From Sulfomarinibacter sp963733915 (GTDB taxonomy: Bacteria > Acidobacteriota > Thermoanaerobaculia > Thermoanaerobaculales > Sulfomarinibacteraceae), in the NCBI GenBank assembly GCA_963733915.1, contig CAVTEP010000006.1:124001-188000 (forward strand): DNA of 64,000 bases, written 5' to 3'. Below are positions 26,784 through 36,654 of the stretch, piece after piece. The notes under the pieces are model-generated. The model ran no database searches, was not told where the DNA came from, and saw nothing but the letters and a program-made list of their open reading frames with translations. Made by a program: the position numbers and the translations under genes. Numbering within the stretch: position 1 is the first letter of the stretch; each line of letters begins with the position of its first letter.

Positions 26784-29255
26784 CTACGGCACCTCGCCGA
26801 CGCCTCCCGACGAACCGCCGGACAGGGCCGCGCGCAGAGGTTGCTGCATATCCCCTTCGAGGATCAGGGTTCCCGCGTCGCGCAACCGAGTAGCGGCGGC
26901 CAGGCCTTCCGCGCACTGGTCGACCTTGACCCGGCGTTTGCCGAGCCGATCATGGCAATCCGGCTTCCGGAGCCCGTAATAGACGTGCTCGCCGTCGACC
27001 CACCCGACAGCCCCCATGACGACCGGTCCGGCCTCGGGTGCGCCGAGGAGGTTGCGGCCGAGCCAGGGAAGGTCGGCCGGGTCGATGCCCAGCAGGGCGG
27101 CGATGGTCGGCGCCAGGTCGGAGAGCCCTGTCGGCAGTTCGATGGCGCCGCGCGGTGGGTCGGCGCCGGGGACCCGGATCACCACCGGCACCCGGTCGGC
27201 GAGCAGCGAGTCAGGCCGGGATGACGGCATTCCCAGCGCTCCCGCGGCGCCGCTGACCCGGTCGAGGCCGGCGCCGTGGTCTCCCCAGATCGCGACCACG
27301 GTCCTATCCGCCAGCCCGCTCTCCTCGAGCCGTTCGAGGAGCAGACCGATCGCCTCGTCGGCCCAATGCGCCGAGTGCAGGTAGCCCCGCAACGGCGGGT
27401 CACCGACGCCCTCGAGGTCGAGGACCTGAAACTCCTCCGGCATGTCCTTGTAGGGGTGGTGGTTCGACAGAGTGATCAGAAACGCACACCACGGCTCCGG
27501 CAGGGTGGCCAGCCGGTCGGCGGCCTGGCGCAGGAAGTCGCGGTCGTTGAGCCCCCAGCCCACCCGCAGACCGGGTTCGAAATCGTCGTCATAGAGTCTG
27601 GTCTCGAAACCGAAGGCCGGGTGGGAGTAGCGGCGGTTCCAGAAGCTGGGCCGGTATGGGATCGCCACGAGGGTGGTGTAGCCGCGCTCCGAGAGCACGT
27701 CGGCAATCCCCACGAGGTCGTTTCCGGCGTGACGAAATACCGCCGCCCCCCGTGGCGCCGGCAGCAGGGACGTCTGGCTCAAAAGCTCGGCGTCGGATGT
27801 GCGGCCGAACTGGGTCTGGTCGAGGCACAGCGTCAACGAAATGCTCTCCGCCGCCAGCCGGTTCAGGTGCGGGGTGATCTCCTGGCCGTCGACCTCGAGG
27901 TCGAGGGTCTGACCCTGGAGCGACTCGGCCTGGATCATGACGAGATTGAAACCCCGGGCAGATCCGTAGTACTCACCGACGCCGGCCCGTTGCGGTCGCC
28001 GCTCTTCGAGAATATCGAGGGCGGTCTGCCAGTCTGCGTCGGTCAGCCGGTACCCCCACAGCGTTTCCATCACCACGCCGTGCAGATCCACCAGGTGATA
28101 GCCCAGCACACCCACCTTCTCGGCCAGACGCAGTTGGAAGAACCGTTGCAACGAACGGCCTCTCCTCGCGTTGGCGGTGCTCCACGCCCACTGCGCTCCC
28201 GGGACCAGCAGGAGCAGACAGACGGCGGCGGCCGCCAGCCGGCGTTGCCGCCCGCACTGTTTCCGGGACAGGCTGTAGACGAGGTAGAGGGCAGGCACGA
28301 GGTCGGCGAAGAACCAGAGGTCTCCCCACTCGAGGAGGGCGCGGATGCTGTCGGTAACCTGTCCGGTCTGCTCCGCCGCTCCGAAGACGGCGAACGACGG
28401 CAGATCGAAAAAGAACCGCACGTAGATCACATCTGCAAAGAACAGGAGCGACAGGCCGGCGCCCACGGTCCACGAAACCCAAGGGCGCCACCGCTGACTG
28501 AACAGGAGCAGGGGCAGGGCGACCAGCGCCGAGGACGAGACCGCGATCCACAGCGCGCCGGATTCCATCTGCCAGTCACCGGAAATCAGTACCCAACGCT
28601 GCTTGATGAGGAGCGACAGGATCAGCCAGAGAAGATCGGCCTCGGGGAGGACCCAACGCTCGAACCGTCGCCCGGACCCGAGCCGTCCGCCGGCGGCCGC
28701 GGCGGCGCCCGTCACCGCCGCAAACAGAAGCCAGAACGGCCCTGTCTGCACCGGCGGCACGACAACCCAACGACGAGGCTCCGGTGTCGGGTCGGTTTCG
28801 GAAAACCATCCGACCCGTTCCTCGACGACGTCCCACTCGAAGGAGTACAAGCCACCCGAGAGCGGCGCCGTGACCTTTGCCGACAGCTCGACGGACGCGC
28901 CGGGCGCCACGGCTTCCGGCAGATCGGTTCGTGCGGCGGCCCCCACCTTGCCGCCGAGGATCCCCCGCCAGCGGTAGGAAAGGCGGATCGGGCGGTCACG
29001 GGCCCACTCGATGTCGCCGTCGTTGCGGACCACCACCCGCAGCCGGGTCTGGTTGCCCGACCCGATCAGGCGGAGGCCGTCCGCTTCGACGATGGTGAAC
29101 TGGCGGTCGTTCGGGGTTGCGGCCATGGCTTCGTCGGCCCGGAGCGGTCCTGGGTCCAGAAAGGAAAACAACACCCACACCCCACACGCGATCGGGACCA
29201 CCGTGACGCGACGCCAACCACGGCATCGGCGAAGCATCCGGCCGAGAGTCGTCAA
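26784..29255 (-). CDS. LTA-synthase-like membrane sulfatase-fold protein
   Basis: An 823-aa inner-membrane enzyme. Residues about 1-45 are a signal/anchor; 45-170 form an Ig-like extracytoplasmic domain (RLRVVVRNDGDIEWARDRP). Five or so membrane helices lie at about 175-395. The alkaline-phosphatase-fold domain follows, with FNLVMIQAESLQG (metal Glu), QTQFGRTSDAEL (nucleophile Thr), FLITLSNHHPYKD and VVAIWGDHGAG (metal Asp-His). LtaS-like enzymes transfer phosphoglycerol to an envelope glycan. The start is TTG at 29255 with AGGAG upstream, 9 bp after the upstream sulfatase gene, so both are co-transcribed. The Ig-like insertion before the membrane part is not typical of LtaS. Confidence 0.78.
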   Translation of the reverse strand: MTTLGRMLRRCRGWRRVTVVPIACGVWVLFSFLDPGPLRADEAMAATPNDRQFTIVEADGLRLIGSGNQTRLRVVVRNDGDIEWARDRPIRLSYRWRGILGGKVGAAARTDLPEAVAPGASVELSAKVTAPLSGGLYSFEWDVVEERVGWFSETDPTPEPRRWVVVPPVQTGPFWLLFAAVTGAAAAAGGRLGSGRRFERWVLPEADLLWLILSLLIKQRWVLISGDWQMESGALWIAVSSSALVALPLLLFSQRWRPWVSWTVGAGLSLLFFADVIYVRFFFDLPSFAVFGAAEQTGQVTDSIRALLEWGDLWFFADLVPALYLVYSLSRKQCGRQRRLAAAAVCLLLLVPGAQWAWSTANARRGRSLQRFFQLRLAEKVGVLGYHLVDLHGVVMETLWGYRLTDADWQTALDILEERRPQRAGVGEYYGSARGFNLVMIQAESLQGQTLDLEVDGQEITPHLNRLAAESISLTLCLDQTQFGRTSDAELLSQTSLLPAPRGAAVFRHAGNDLVGIADVLSERGYTTLVAIPYRPSFWNRRYSHPAFGFETRLYDDDFEPGLRVGWGLNDRDFLRQAADRLATLPEPWCAFLITLSNHHPYKDMPEEFQVLDLEGVGDPPLRGYLHSAHWADEAIGLLLERLEESGLADRTVVAIWGDHGAGLDRVSGAAGALGMPSSRPDSLLADRVPVVIRVPGADPPRGAIELPTGLSDLAPTIAALLGIDPADLPWLGRNLLGAPEAGPVVMGAVGWVDGEHVYYGLRKPDCHDRLGKRRVKVDQCAEGLAAATRLRDAGTLILEGDMQQPLRAALSGGSSGGVGEVP

Positions 29256-29264
29256 GGCAATCTC

Positions 29265-30647
29265 CTACTCGACATATCCGAGCGCCCGCAACTGCTCTTG
29301 CGAAGAATCGAGGGTGTGGCGCCGATCCTCGGGGTCGGCAAAAACCCGGGTCTCGAGCTGCGATTCGACCGTTTCCAGGATCGTCCGCAGCCGTTGGGCG
29401 GTCTCGGTCTCTCGTTCGTACAGGTCAACTCGTTCACCGGGATCGCTGATCAGGTCGTAGAGACGCCACCGGTTCTGCAGTCCTTCGTAGTTGCTGTCGA
29501 TCCTGATCAGCTTGTGACCCCCGCCGGTGACGGCGCTGCCGATGAAATGGTTTCGCCAGTGCGTGTGGCTGAAGCGCACCCGTTTCTCGAGCCATTCCGG
29601 ACGCGCGCCAGCCCCGAGCAGCGGCAGCAGGCTGTTCCCGTCCACCTGCTGGCGAAGCGAAACCCCGGCGACATCGAGGATGGTCGGGACGAGATCGATG
29701 AGATCGACCGGCACGTCGACCGTCTGACCCCGGCGCTGCCCCGGCATCTTCAGGTAAAGCGGCACCTGCAACACCTCGCGGTGGAGCGAGCAGCCGTGGT
29801 TGAAGCCGCCGTGGTCGAAGAGCTCCTCGCCGTGGTCGGCGGTGACGACGATCAGCGTGTCGTCGAACAGCTTTCTTGCCGCCAGGCCATCGAAGAGGTC
29901 GGCGAGCTGATCGGTCGTGTAGCGGATGGCGGTGTCGTATTTGTCGACGAGACTCTGCAGGTACTCGGGACTGATGTCATCGCGCAGCTCGACGCGAGCC
30001 TCGCGCATGATACCGCGCATGGGCTCGCGGAAGTACCGGAACTCGTCACCGGGCGGCCGCCCCAGGAGCGTCGTGCGTGCGCTATCGGGCACCCGGTACG
30101 GCCCGTGGACATTCATCGGCTGGAGGTAGAGAAAGAACGGCTGCGGCGGGCCGTGGTCGAGCCATGCGTCGACCCGCGTGACCATCTCCTCCATGTTCGG
30201 GTATGAGGTGAACTTGCCCTCGTGGGCGTCGAACTCGTCAAAGCCGCGGTCGAAGCCGAGCTCGGGTCTGATCGCTGGGTTGAAGGAGATCGCGGTGGTG
30301 TGCCATCCGCCGCGCGAGAGCGACTCGGCCATCGTCTCGAGGTCCCCGGGGAGGGCGAAGCCCAGCCGGTGGAGCTGGTGGCGGGTCGGATGAACGCCGG
30401 TCATCAACGACGCCACGCTGGGCACGGTCCAGGAGGCCGGCGCCGTACAGTCCTCGAACCGGGTCGCCGTCGCCGCGAACTCGTCGAGGGCGACGGCGGT
30501 CGGCCGGTGGTAGCCGTAATGGCTGAGGTGATCGGCGCGGAGCGTGTCGATGACCACCACGATGATATTTGGAGGTGTGTCGTTCCGGGCGCAAGCTCCC
30601 AGGAGCAGCATCGTAGCGGCGAGGACGAAAAACCTGGTTCGGGTCAC
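29265..30647 (-). CDS. Sulfatase-family lipoprotein
   Basis: A 460-aa alkaline-phosphatase-superfamily hydrolase. The N-terminus has a lipobox LLLGACA. The metal site begins VVVIDTLRADHLSHYGY, followed by APASWTVPSVASLMTG at the nucleophile position, PFFLYLQPMNVHGPY, and VVTADHGEELFDHGGFNHG. The formylglycine signature C/S-x-P-x-R is absent, so sulfate-ester cleavage by the usual mechanism is not supported; phospho-group transfer is possible. GTG at 30647 is preferred. A -10 box TATACT at 30659-30654 puts the transcription start on that GTG, suggesting a leaderless message. It is divergent from a related truncated gene. Confidence 0.78.
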   Translation of the reverse strand: MTRTRFFVLAATMLLLGACARNDTPPNIIVVVIDTLRADHLSHYGYHRPTAVALDEFAATATRFEDCTAPASWTVPSVASLMTGVHPTRHQLHRLGFALPGDLETMAESLSRGGWHTTAISFNPAIRPELGFDRGFDEFDAHEGKFTSYPNMEEMVTRVDAWLDHGPPQPFFLYLQPMNVHGPYRVPDSARTTLLGRPPGDEFRYFREPMRGIMREARVELRDDISPEYLQSLVDKYDTAIRYTTDQLADLFDGLAARKLFDDTLIVVTADHGEELFDHGGFNHGCSLHREVLQVPLYLKMPGQRRGQTVDVPVDLIDLVPTILDVAGVSLRQQVDGNSLLPLLGAGARPEWLEKRVRFSHTHWRNHFIGSAVTGGGHKLIRIDSNYEGLQNRWRLYDLISDPGERVDLYERETETAQRLRTILETVESQLETRVFADPEDRRHTLDSSQEQLRALGYVE

Positions 30648-30705
30648 GGAGCGAGTATAACCACCGTGACGCGCGGTTGGGTGCGTCATATGATTGACAC
30701 CACGA

Positions 30706-32002
30706 TGATTCGAGCAACCGACGACGCCCAGCGCGGATTTTCTGGCGGCCGGATCCGTCCGCTTCGATCGGGCATACTGCCAGGCGGTCTACACGGTCGC
30801 CTCGACCGGGGCCTTGATGACCGGGATGCTCCCGATCAGCCACGGCGCCGTTTCGAAGAGGCGGATATTCGATGACCTTCCGACCTTGGCCGAGCACCTC
30901 CGGAATCGCGGTTTCGTGACGGCCTCGTTCACCGCCAATCACAACGCGGGCCCGGCCTTCGGTTTCGACCGCGGCTTCGAGACGATCCGCCACGTCAACT
31001 ACGACCCCGCGACGGATGAGCGGATCCAGGCGGTGTCGACGCCGGAGCTGTTCGAGCCCCTCGTCGGCCCGTGGCTGTCGGAGCACCGTGATCAACGGTT
31101 CTTTCTCTACCTCCATCTCCTCCAGCCGCACATGCCATTTGCGATACCGGAGGCGATTCAGGAGGCCTTCGTGCGCGACGGTGGCGAGCCGCTCGACTGG
31201 ACGGTCGAGCTCGCACGCAGCATCAACCACGGCGCCTTCGACCCGTCCGCAGCACAACTCCGGTATCTGAACGATCTCTACGATGCAAACCTCGCGTATG
31301 CGGACCGATTCCTCGGCGATCTCAGGCAGCGGCTCGAGACGCTCGGAATCTTCGACCGGAGCATCATCATCGTTCTCTCCGACCATGGCGAAGCACTCTT
31401 CGAACACGGCAAGATCGGTCACAACAACTCGGTGTACGAGGAGACCGTCAGGATCCCGATGTTGTTCCGCCTGCCTCCTCCGTCCGGGCGGGAGATCGGG
31501 AGCCTTGCCGTTGCCGAACCGGTCGGGACGATCGACATCGTCCCCACGATTCTCGACCTTCTGAGCCTGCCCCTCGACGAGAGTCTGCAGGGAGAAAGCC
31601 TCCTGCCGTTGATGGTGGCTGCGGCGGGAGTGGAGACACCGGCGGAAGGGCGCGCGCGGCCCAACGGCGATAAAGGCGTCCCGGTGGGACGGCCGATTTC
31701 GGCGAGATACGTCGTTTCCGCGACCTCTGGAAACAGTCCGTCCTTCGCGTTCATCAGGGGCGACAAGAAACTCATCCTCCGAAAGAACGGGAGGTGCGAG
31801 CTCTACGACCTCTCGTCAGATCCAGGGGAGACCGTCAACCTCGCGGTCCGCAACCAGTTTTCGGTCGAGGATCGCGGCCCAGCGGGCCGTGGTGTGGCTC
31901 GGCGGTGTCATCGGCGAAACTCTCGATGGCCGGGACGCCGCCGAAGCGTCCCTCGATCCCGGAACCCGGGAGGATCTGGAGGCCCTCGGCTACCTCGAGT
32001 AG
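30706..32002 (+). pseudogene. 5'-truncated, frameshifted sulfatase
   Basis: The open frame starts after a TGA with PTTPSADFLAAGSVRFDRAY and continues with VYTVASTGALMTGM, then SIIIVLSDHGEALFEHGK. This is the sulfatase family, but about 50 N-terminal residues including the first metal-binding D-x-L-R-A-D segment are missing and no proper start precedes. Near 31868 (GAGGATCGCGG) one extra base shifts the frame. The correct end in the next frame is AAQRAVVWLGGVIGE to REDLEALGYLE, ending at 32002. That end resembles ALGYVE of the neighbouring sulfatase, so the two are related. With one base removed the length is divisible by three. Confidence 0.75.
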
Positions 32003-33547
32003 ATGCCTCCGGCGAAGGACGTACGGACGGTTTCGATCGGGTACGGAATCCGAGCCACAGCTGTGCAACAATGCGCCGTGCCGCATCGCCTCGCCGCCGT
32101 CGATCTCGCGATCGTCGCCGCCTACCTCGGCGGCATGATCGTGGTGGGCGTGGTGGTGGCGCGGCGGATCCGCGGCTTCCGCGACTTCTTTATTGCCGGC
32201 GGCCGTATGACCACGCCGCTGCTGGTCTGCACCCTGGTCTCGACCTACTACGGTCTCGACGTGACCTTCGGCAGCTCGGAGACCGCGTTTTATGAGGGGC
32301 TGGCGGCATTCGTGGCCTACTCGGCGCCGTTTTACCTTTTTTACGTGTTGACCGCGGTGCTGGTGGCGCCGCGGCTCAAACGGCTGGACGCCATGTCGCT
32401 GCCGGAGGCGATGGGCCAGGCGTACGGCCCGGGGGCGCGGGTTGCCGCGGCCGCGGCGTCGTTCGTCTACAGCGCACCGATCCTCGGTGTCGCGGGCATG
32501 GGTTTGATCGGCGCGACCTTCTTCGGGCTCGAGCCGTGGCAGGGGTGCGTCATCGGCGGTGCGGTGGCGGTTGTCTACACGGTCCTCGGCGGTCTCATGG
32601 CCGATGCGCTCACCGACACCGTCCAGTTCGTGGTGATGTGCGTGAGCGCGGTCCTGGCTACAGTCGTGATGCTGCAGACCGTCGGCGGGCCGGAAGCGAT
32701 CGGCGCCCGCCTCGGGCCGGAGGTCCTGGCGCCGCTGGGCACGCTCAGCTGGTGGGAGGTGCTGGTGTTTGCCGGGGTGGCGATGACGCCATTGGTGGAG
32801 CCCGCATTCTACCAACGGACCTTTGCCGCGGTCAGCTCGCGTCAGGTGGTCAAGGCGCTCCTCATCGGCACCGTCCTGTGGGCGTGCTATGACTGGCTGG
32901 TCGTGTACCTCGGCCTGGTCGGCCGCGATCTGTACGTTGCCGGTCTCTTGCCGGCCGACCTCGACGGGTCGGCGGTTCTTCTACATGTTGCAGCTGTCGC
33001 GCTGCCGCCGGGGATGCTCGGCCTGTTCGTGGCGGGGTGTCTGGCGGCGGCCATGTCGACCGTCGACTCCTACGCTTTGATCGCCGCCGGCAACGTGGTC
33101 TATGACGGTTGGCAGGCCGCGACCGGCCGGCGGCTCAGTGACCGCAGTCTTCTGATCGCCACCCGCGCGCTGGTGGTGGTGACGATGGCCGCGGCAATCG
33201 CGCTGTCGTTGCTCTTCGAGCGGCTTCGCGACGCCTGGATCTTCATGTCGACGATCCTGCTGTCGACGGTGATGTGGCCGATGTTGGCGGTGCTGTTTGC
33301 CCCACGCCTGGCGACGCGCCGGGCGGGGCGGTGGAGCACGATCGCCGGGCTCGTTGTATCGCTCACACTCTTCGTCGCCTTCGAGGCTGCCGGCACCCCG
33401 ACCCCCGAAGGGTCGATGGCGTTCGTACTGTCGGGTTTCGGCGTCGAGGTTCAGCGCGAGTCGGCGCTGCTGGTCACCCTGCCGATCGCCTTGCTCGCCT
33501 TTGCGGCCGGGGCGGTCGTCGACCGTTGGGGGACTGAAAAAAAATGA
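32003..33547 (+). CDS. SSF-family sodium/solute symporter
   Basis: A 514-aa inner-membrane protein with about 12-13 hydrophobic segments. The family core is clear: FRDFFIAGGRMTTPLLVCTLVSTYYG (in part RDFFIAGGRMTTPLL), FVYSAPILGVAGMG, VYTVLGGLMADALTDTVQF and AGCLAAAMSTVDSYALIAAGN, the last holding the sodium-site Ser. The ATG at 32003 directly follows the sulfatase stop, but GTG at 32078 (VPHRLAAVDLAIVAAY) fits the family's usual N-terminus better. The substrate is unknown. The stop overlaps the start of a 48-aa membrane protein. Confidence 0.82.
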   Translation: MPPAKDVRTVSIGYGIRATAVQQCAVPHRLAAVDLAIVAAYLGGMIVVGVVVARRIRGFRDFFIAGGRMTTPLLVCTLVSTYYGLDVTFGSSETAFYEGLAAFVAYSAPFYLFYVLTAVLVAPRLKRLDAMSLPEAMGQAYGPGARVAAAAASFVYSAPILGVAGMGLIGATFFGLEPWQGCVIGGAVAVVYTVLGGLMADALTDTVQFVVMCVSAVLATVVMLQTVGGPEAIGARLGPEVLAPLGTLSWWEVLVFAGVAMTPLVEPAFYQRTFAAVSSRQVVKALLIGTVLWACYDWLVVYLGLVGRDLYVAGLLPADLDGSAVLLHVAAVALPPGMLGLFVAGCLAAAMSTVDSYALIAAGNVVYDGWQAATGRRLSDRSLLIATRALVVVTMAAAIALSLLFERLRDAWIFMSTILLSTVMWPMLAVLFAPRLATRRAGRWSTIAGLVVSLTLFVAFEAAGTPTPEGSMAFVLSGFGVEVQRESALLVTLPIALLAFAAGAVVDRWGTEKK

Positions 33548-33690
33548 CGGCGGTGACCTGGGTTGCAGCTGTCGTGCTTGGAGTGGGCTCGGTGGGCGTC
33601 TTCGTGTTCTTTCTGCGCGACGTCTCCAAGGTGCTGCCGAAGCTCGACGAAGACGATGATTTGGATCACGACGGACCTGCGCCGATGTAA
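33544..33690 (+). CDS. 48-aa single-pass membrane protein
   Basis: A small frame overlapping the symporter stop by 4 bases (ATGA). It encodes MTAVTWVAAVVLGVGSVG, then VFVFFLRDVSKVLPK and an acidic tail (LDEDDDLDHDG) ending PAPM. One membrane helix (about residues 5-25) with a basic then acidic cytosolic tail is predicted. Direct overlap and composition suggest a subunit or regulator of the symporter, similar in layout to other two-gene SSF systems with a small partner. No homology is claimed. Confidence 0.6.
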   Translation: MTAVTWVAAVVLGVGSVGVFVFFLRDVSKVLPKLDEDDDLDHDGPAPM

Positions 33691-33801
33691 AATCGGTACT
33701 GCGTCCGGAACGTTCGGTGGCGCCTCTGGCCGGCCGGCCGCCGTGGCCGGGCATCCGATCCGCTGACGGAGGAGGGCAAACGCGGTGATGGAGTATGTCC
33801 G

Positions 33802-35142
33802 ATGACTGAAGGTCTCAGGATCCCGGGCATGCTTGAATCCATGCGCACCGAGGGAGGGATCTCGGTACGCAACAAGAAGCGCGCCGAGGCGGACGAGCAG
33901 AAGCGACGGCGCAAGCTCGCCGAGCTGAACCTGACCAAAGACGGGCGGCTGGACATCGGCGTGGCGATGCCGCCGGTACTCAACGTCGCTCCGTTCCCGC
34001 CCTTCCCCGCGTACACCGGCTCGCAGATCGCGATGACGGACCGGCTTTCCGTCGAGAAGGAACAGCGTACGGTGGCGCTCGTCTATCCCAGGGACGGCGC
34101 CTGGTGGCTGGAGATGTGGTCGGCGGCGACCACCGCTTACTACCCGCTGGGGACCAAGAGCAACCTGGTCGAGATCATTGCGCTCGCGGCGCGCGCCACG
34201 CGCACCAAGGTGGTCCACATCGAGAGCAACCTGGGGCTGCCGCTCAATCTCATCCACGGCCTCGAGAACGAAGGGCTGCGCACCATTCTGTCGATCCACG
34301 ACTTCGTGTTCTTCTGCCGCCGGCCGAACCTTGTCGAGCAGCCGTACATCGAGTTCTGCAAATACTGCACGGAAGCCCTGCGCTGCACGGTGTGTCTGCG
34401 CGACATCGATCCCGAACGGCGGACACCTCAGGCCGATTATCGCCGGAGAGCGGCCGAGAGCCTGCACGACGCGAGCTTCCTGATCATGCCCTCGGTTTTC
34501 ATGCAACGCCAGTACGAGCTTCTCTTTCCGCAGCGCAATCAGGCGCAGCGGGAGGCGGTCGTGGCGCCGGCGACTGTGCGGGCCGAGGTCCAGAAGGCGG
34601 CCGGAGGCGGATCACCCAACATCGGCTTTGTCGGCGGCGTCTACGGGCACCGCGGCGCGACCCTGATCCCGTCGATCATGGAGCGGGTGAGGGCGTCGCA
34701 GCCAAAGGCCACCGGCTTCGTCTACGGCGACGGCGAGGGTGAGCTCTTCAAACAGGTGCGTAAGGCCAAAGGGGTCAAGGTGCAGGGCTACTACCGTCAG
34801 GGGACCCTGCCCGAGCTGCTGGCCAGGGACCGGATCGCGGTGGCGGTCCTGCCGTCCATCGCGCCCGAAGCCTACTCGCTGGTGGTGGACGAGTGCCTGT
34901 CGGCCGGGGTGCCGGTGGTGGCATTCGAGCTCGGCGCGGTTGGCGAACGCCTCGCCTTCTGGCGGGTCGGCGGACTGGTGCGTCCGGAGCTCGGGGCGGT
35001 AGGGCTGGCGGACGCGGCTGTCGAGAGGCTCAGCCACCCGTCCCGGGTCTCAGACGGCGTCGTCAGGACGCTGCCACAGGTCGACCGGGTGGCCCGGAAA
35101 TACCTCGAGATCTACAAGGCGCAACGGGCGCGCGCGCGCTAA
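33802..35142 (+). CDS. Glycosyltransferase (GT-B, family 1/4-like)
   Basis: A 446-aa cytosolic glycosyltransferase. The N-terminal 50 residues are charged and helical. The first Rossmann half includes KVVHIESNLGLPLNLIHGLE and SIHDFVFFCRRPNL. A cysteine cluster (CRRPN, then CKYCTEALRCTVCL, about 173-200) probably binds zinc, an addition also seen in some GT4-type proteins. The nucleotide-sugar half has NIGFVGGVYGHRGATLIP, GFVYGDGEGE and the acceptor-side motif SIAPEAYSLVVDECLSAGVPVVAF (EAYSLVVDE in place of the usual E-x7-E). It is probably involved in surface polysaccharide synthesis. It lies alone between the symporter and the EamA transporter. Confidence 0.75.
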   Translation: MTEGLRIPGMLESMRTEGGISVRNKKRAEADEQKRRRKLAELNLTKDGRLDIGVAMPPVLNVAPFPPFPAYTGSQIAMTDRLSVEKEQRTVALVYPRDGAWWLEMWSAATTAYYPLGTKSNLVEIIALAARATRTKVVHIESNLGLPLNLIHGLENEGLRTILSIHDFVFFCRRPNLVEQPYIEFCKYCTEALRCTVCLRDIDPERRTPQADYRRRAAESLHDASFLIMPSVFMQRQYELLFPQRNQAQREAVVAPATVRAEVQKAAGGGSPNIGFVGGVYGHRGATLIPSIMERVRASQPKATGFVYGDGEGELFKQVRKAKGVKVQGYYRQGTLPELLARDRIAVAVLPSIAPEAYSLVVDECLSAGVPVVAFELGAVGERLAFWRVGGLVRPELGAVGLADAAVERLSHPSRVSDGVVRTLPQVDRVARKYLEIYKAQRARAR

Positions 35143-35203
35143 TCGGGTCGACCAGGCCGGCGACAGCGACCTACCTCGAGTCGCGTATAGTGCGCGTGCC
35201 GTG

Positions 35204-36113
35204 ATGAACGACTCCCAACGGTTTTCTCTCGCCGGTACTCCTCCACCTCCTCGTCACCTACGTGGTGTGGGGCAGCACCTACCTCGCCATCCGGATTGCT
35301 GTGCGAGAAGGCGCGGGCTGGGGTCCGTTCTGGCTCGGTGCTGCGCGGGTGTTGGTAGCGGCTGCGGTTCTGTTCGCGTTGAACGGTCTTCGCGACGCGC
35401 GTCTGCGACCGACCCGCGGCGAGCTCGGCATTCTGGTTGCGACGGGTGTGATGCTGTGGGTGGGGGGCAACGGCGCCGTCAACTGGGCGGAGTATCGTAT
35501 CGATTCAGGGCTGGCGGCGTTGATCGTGGGCACCATGCCGATCTGGGTGGCAGTGATGGAGAGTCTGATCGACCGCAGGCGGCCGTCGCTGCTGCTGACA
35601 GCTTCGCTGTTGGTGGGCTTTGGCGGTCTGGTCGTTCTGACCTATCCGATGCTCCAGGATGGGGTCGAGGCGGACGTCATCGGGGTCGCGGCCGTCATCT
35701 TCGCGGCCGTCAGCTGGGGCCTCGGCTCCATCATCCTCAACCGCCGCCGGCTGAAGCTCGACCCGATCGTCGTCTCCGGCTGGCAGCAGCTTGCCGGTGG
35801 CATCGGTTTTGCCGTGTTCGCATTCATCCTCCGCGAGCCGGCGCCGCGACCGAGCCCCGAGGCGTGGGCGGCCTGGGCTTATTTGGTGGTCTTCGGGTCG
35901 CTGTTCGCCTACACCTCGTTCGTGTACGCGCTCAAGCTGCTGCCGACGTCGGTGGTGATGACCTACGCCTATGTCAACCCGGTGATTGCGGTCCTCCTCG
36001 GGTGGCTGGTCCTATCCGAGCCGATCACCGGTTTCACCCTGGTTGGAATGGTCCTCATCGTCGGCGGCGTATACGGAGTGTTTAAAGACAAGGGCAGACG
36101 GCAGACCATGTGA
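35204..36113 (+). CDS. EamA/DMT-family transporter, frameshift near 35240
   Basis: A ten-helix drug/metabolite transporter. ATG 35204 gives MNDSQRFSLA, then an extra G in GCCGGTACTC breaks the frame. Removing one base continues AVLLHLLVTYVVWGSTYLAIR, the expected first helix, and yields 302 aa. Downstream both EamA halves are intact (GTMPIWVAVMESLIDRRRP and AYLVVFGSLFAYTSFVYALK, ending GMVLIVGGVYGVFKD). The frame that remains open by itself starts at 35262. Whether the insertion is real or a sequence error cannot be decided here. The substrate is unknown. Confidence 0.75.
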
Positions 36114-36116
36114 GTA

Positions 36117-36224
36117 GATTTCGGATTTGGGATTTCGAATTTCGAATTTCCACCCGCCCCTCCGGTCACGATCTAGGGGTGGGTGGCGGAAAAATCCGAA
36201 TTCCGAATTTCGAAATCCGAAATT
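36117..36224. repeat. Inverted heptamer-array element 3 (ATTTCGA units)
   Basis: The left arm at 36117-36151 is made of GATTTCG/GAATTTC units, followed by CACCCGCCCCTCC. After a short spacer the G-rich block GGGGTGGGTGGCGG (36176-36189) leads into the inverted arm AATCCGAATTCCGAATTTCG (36190-36224 in full). It fills the gap between two convergent genes. Confidence 0.82.
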
Positions 36225-36230
36225 GACTGA

Positions 36231-36650
<420 letters not shown>

Positions 36651-36654
<4 letters not shown>

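Noticed and set aside
27276..30206. Very long forward open frame (976 codons)
   Set aside because: It is antisense to the LTA-synthase-like and sulfatase genes and is rich in Arg, Gly, Pro and Val as expected for a GC-rich shadow frame. The reverse-strand proteins have clear family motifs.
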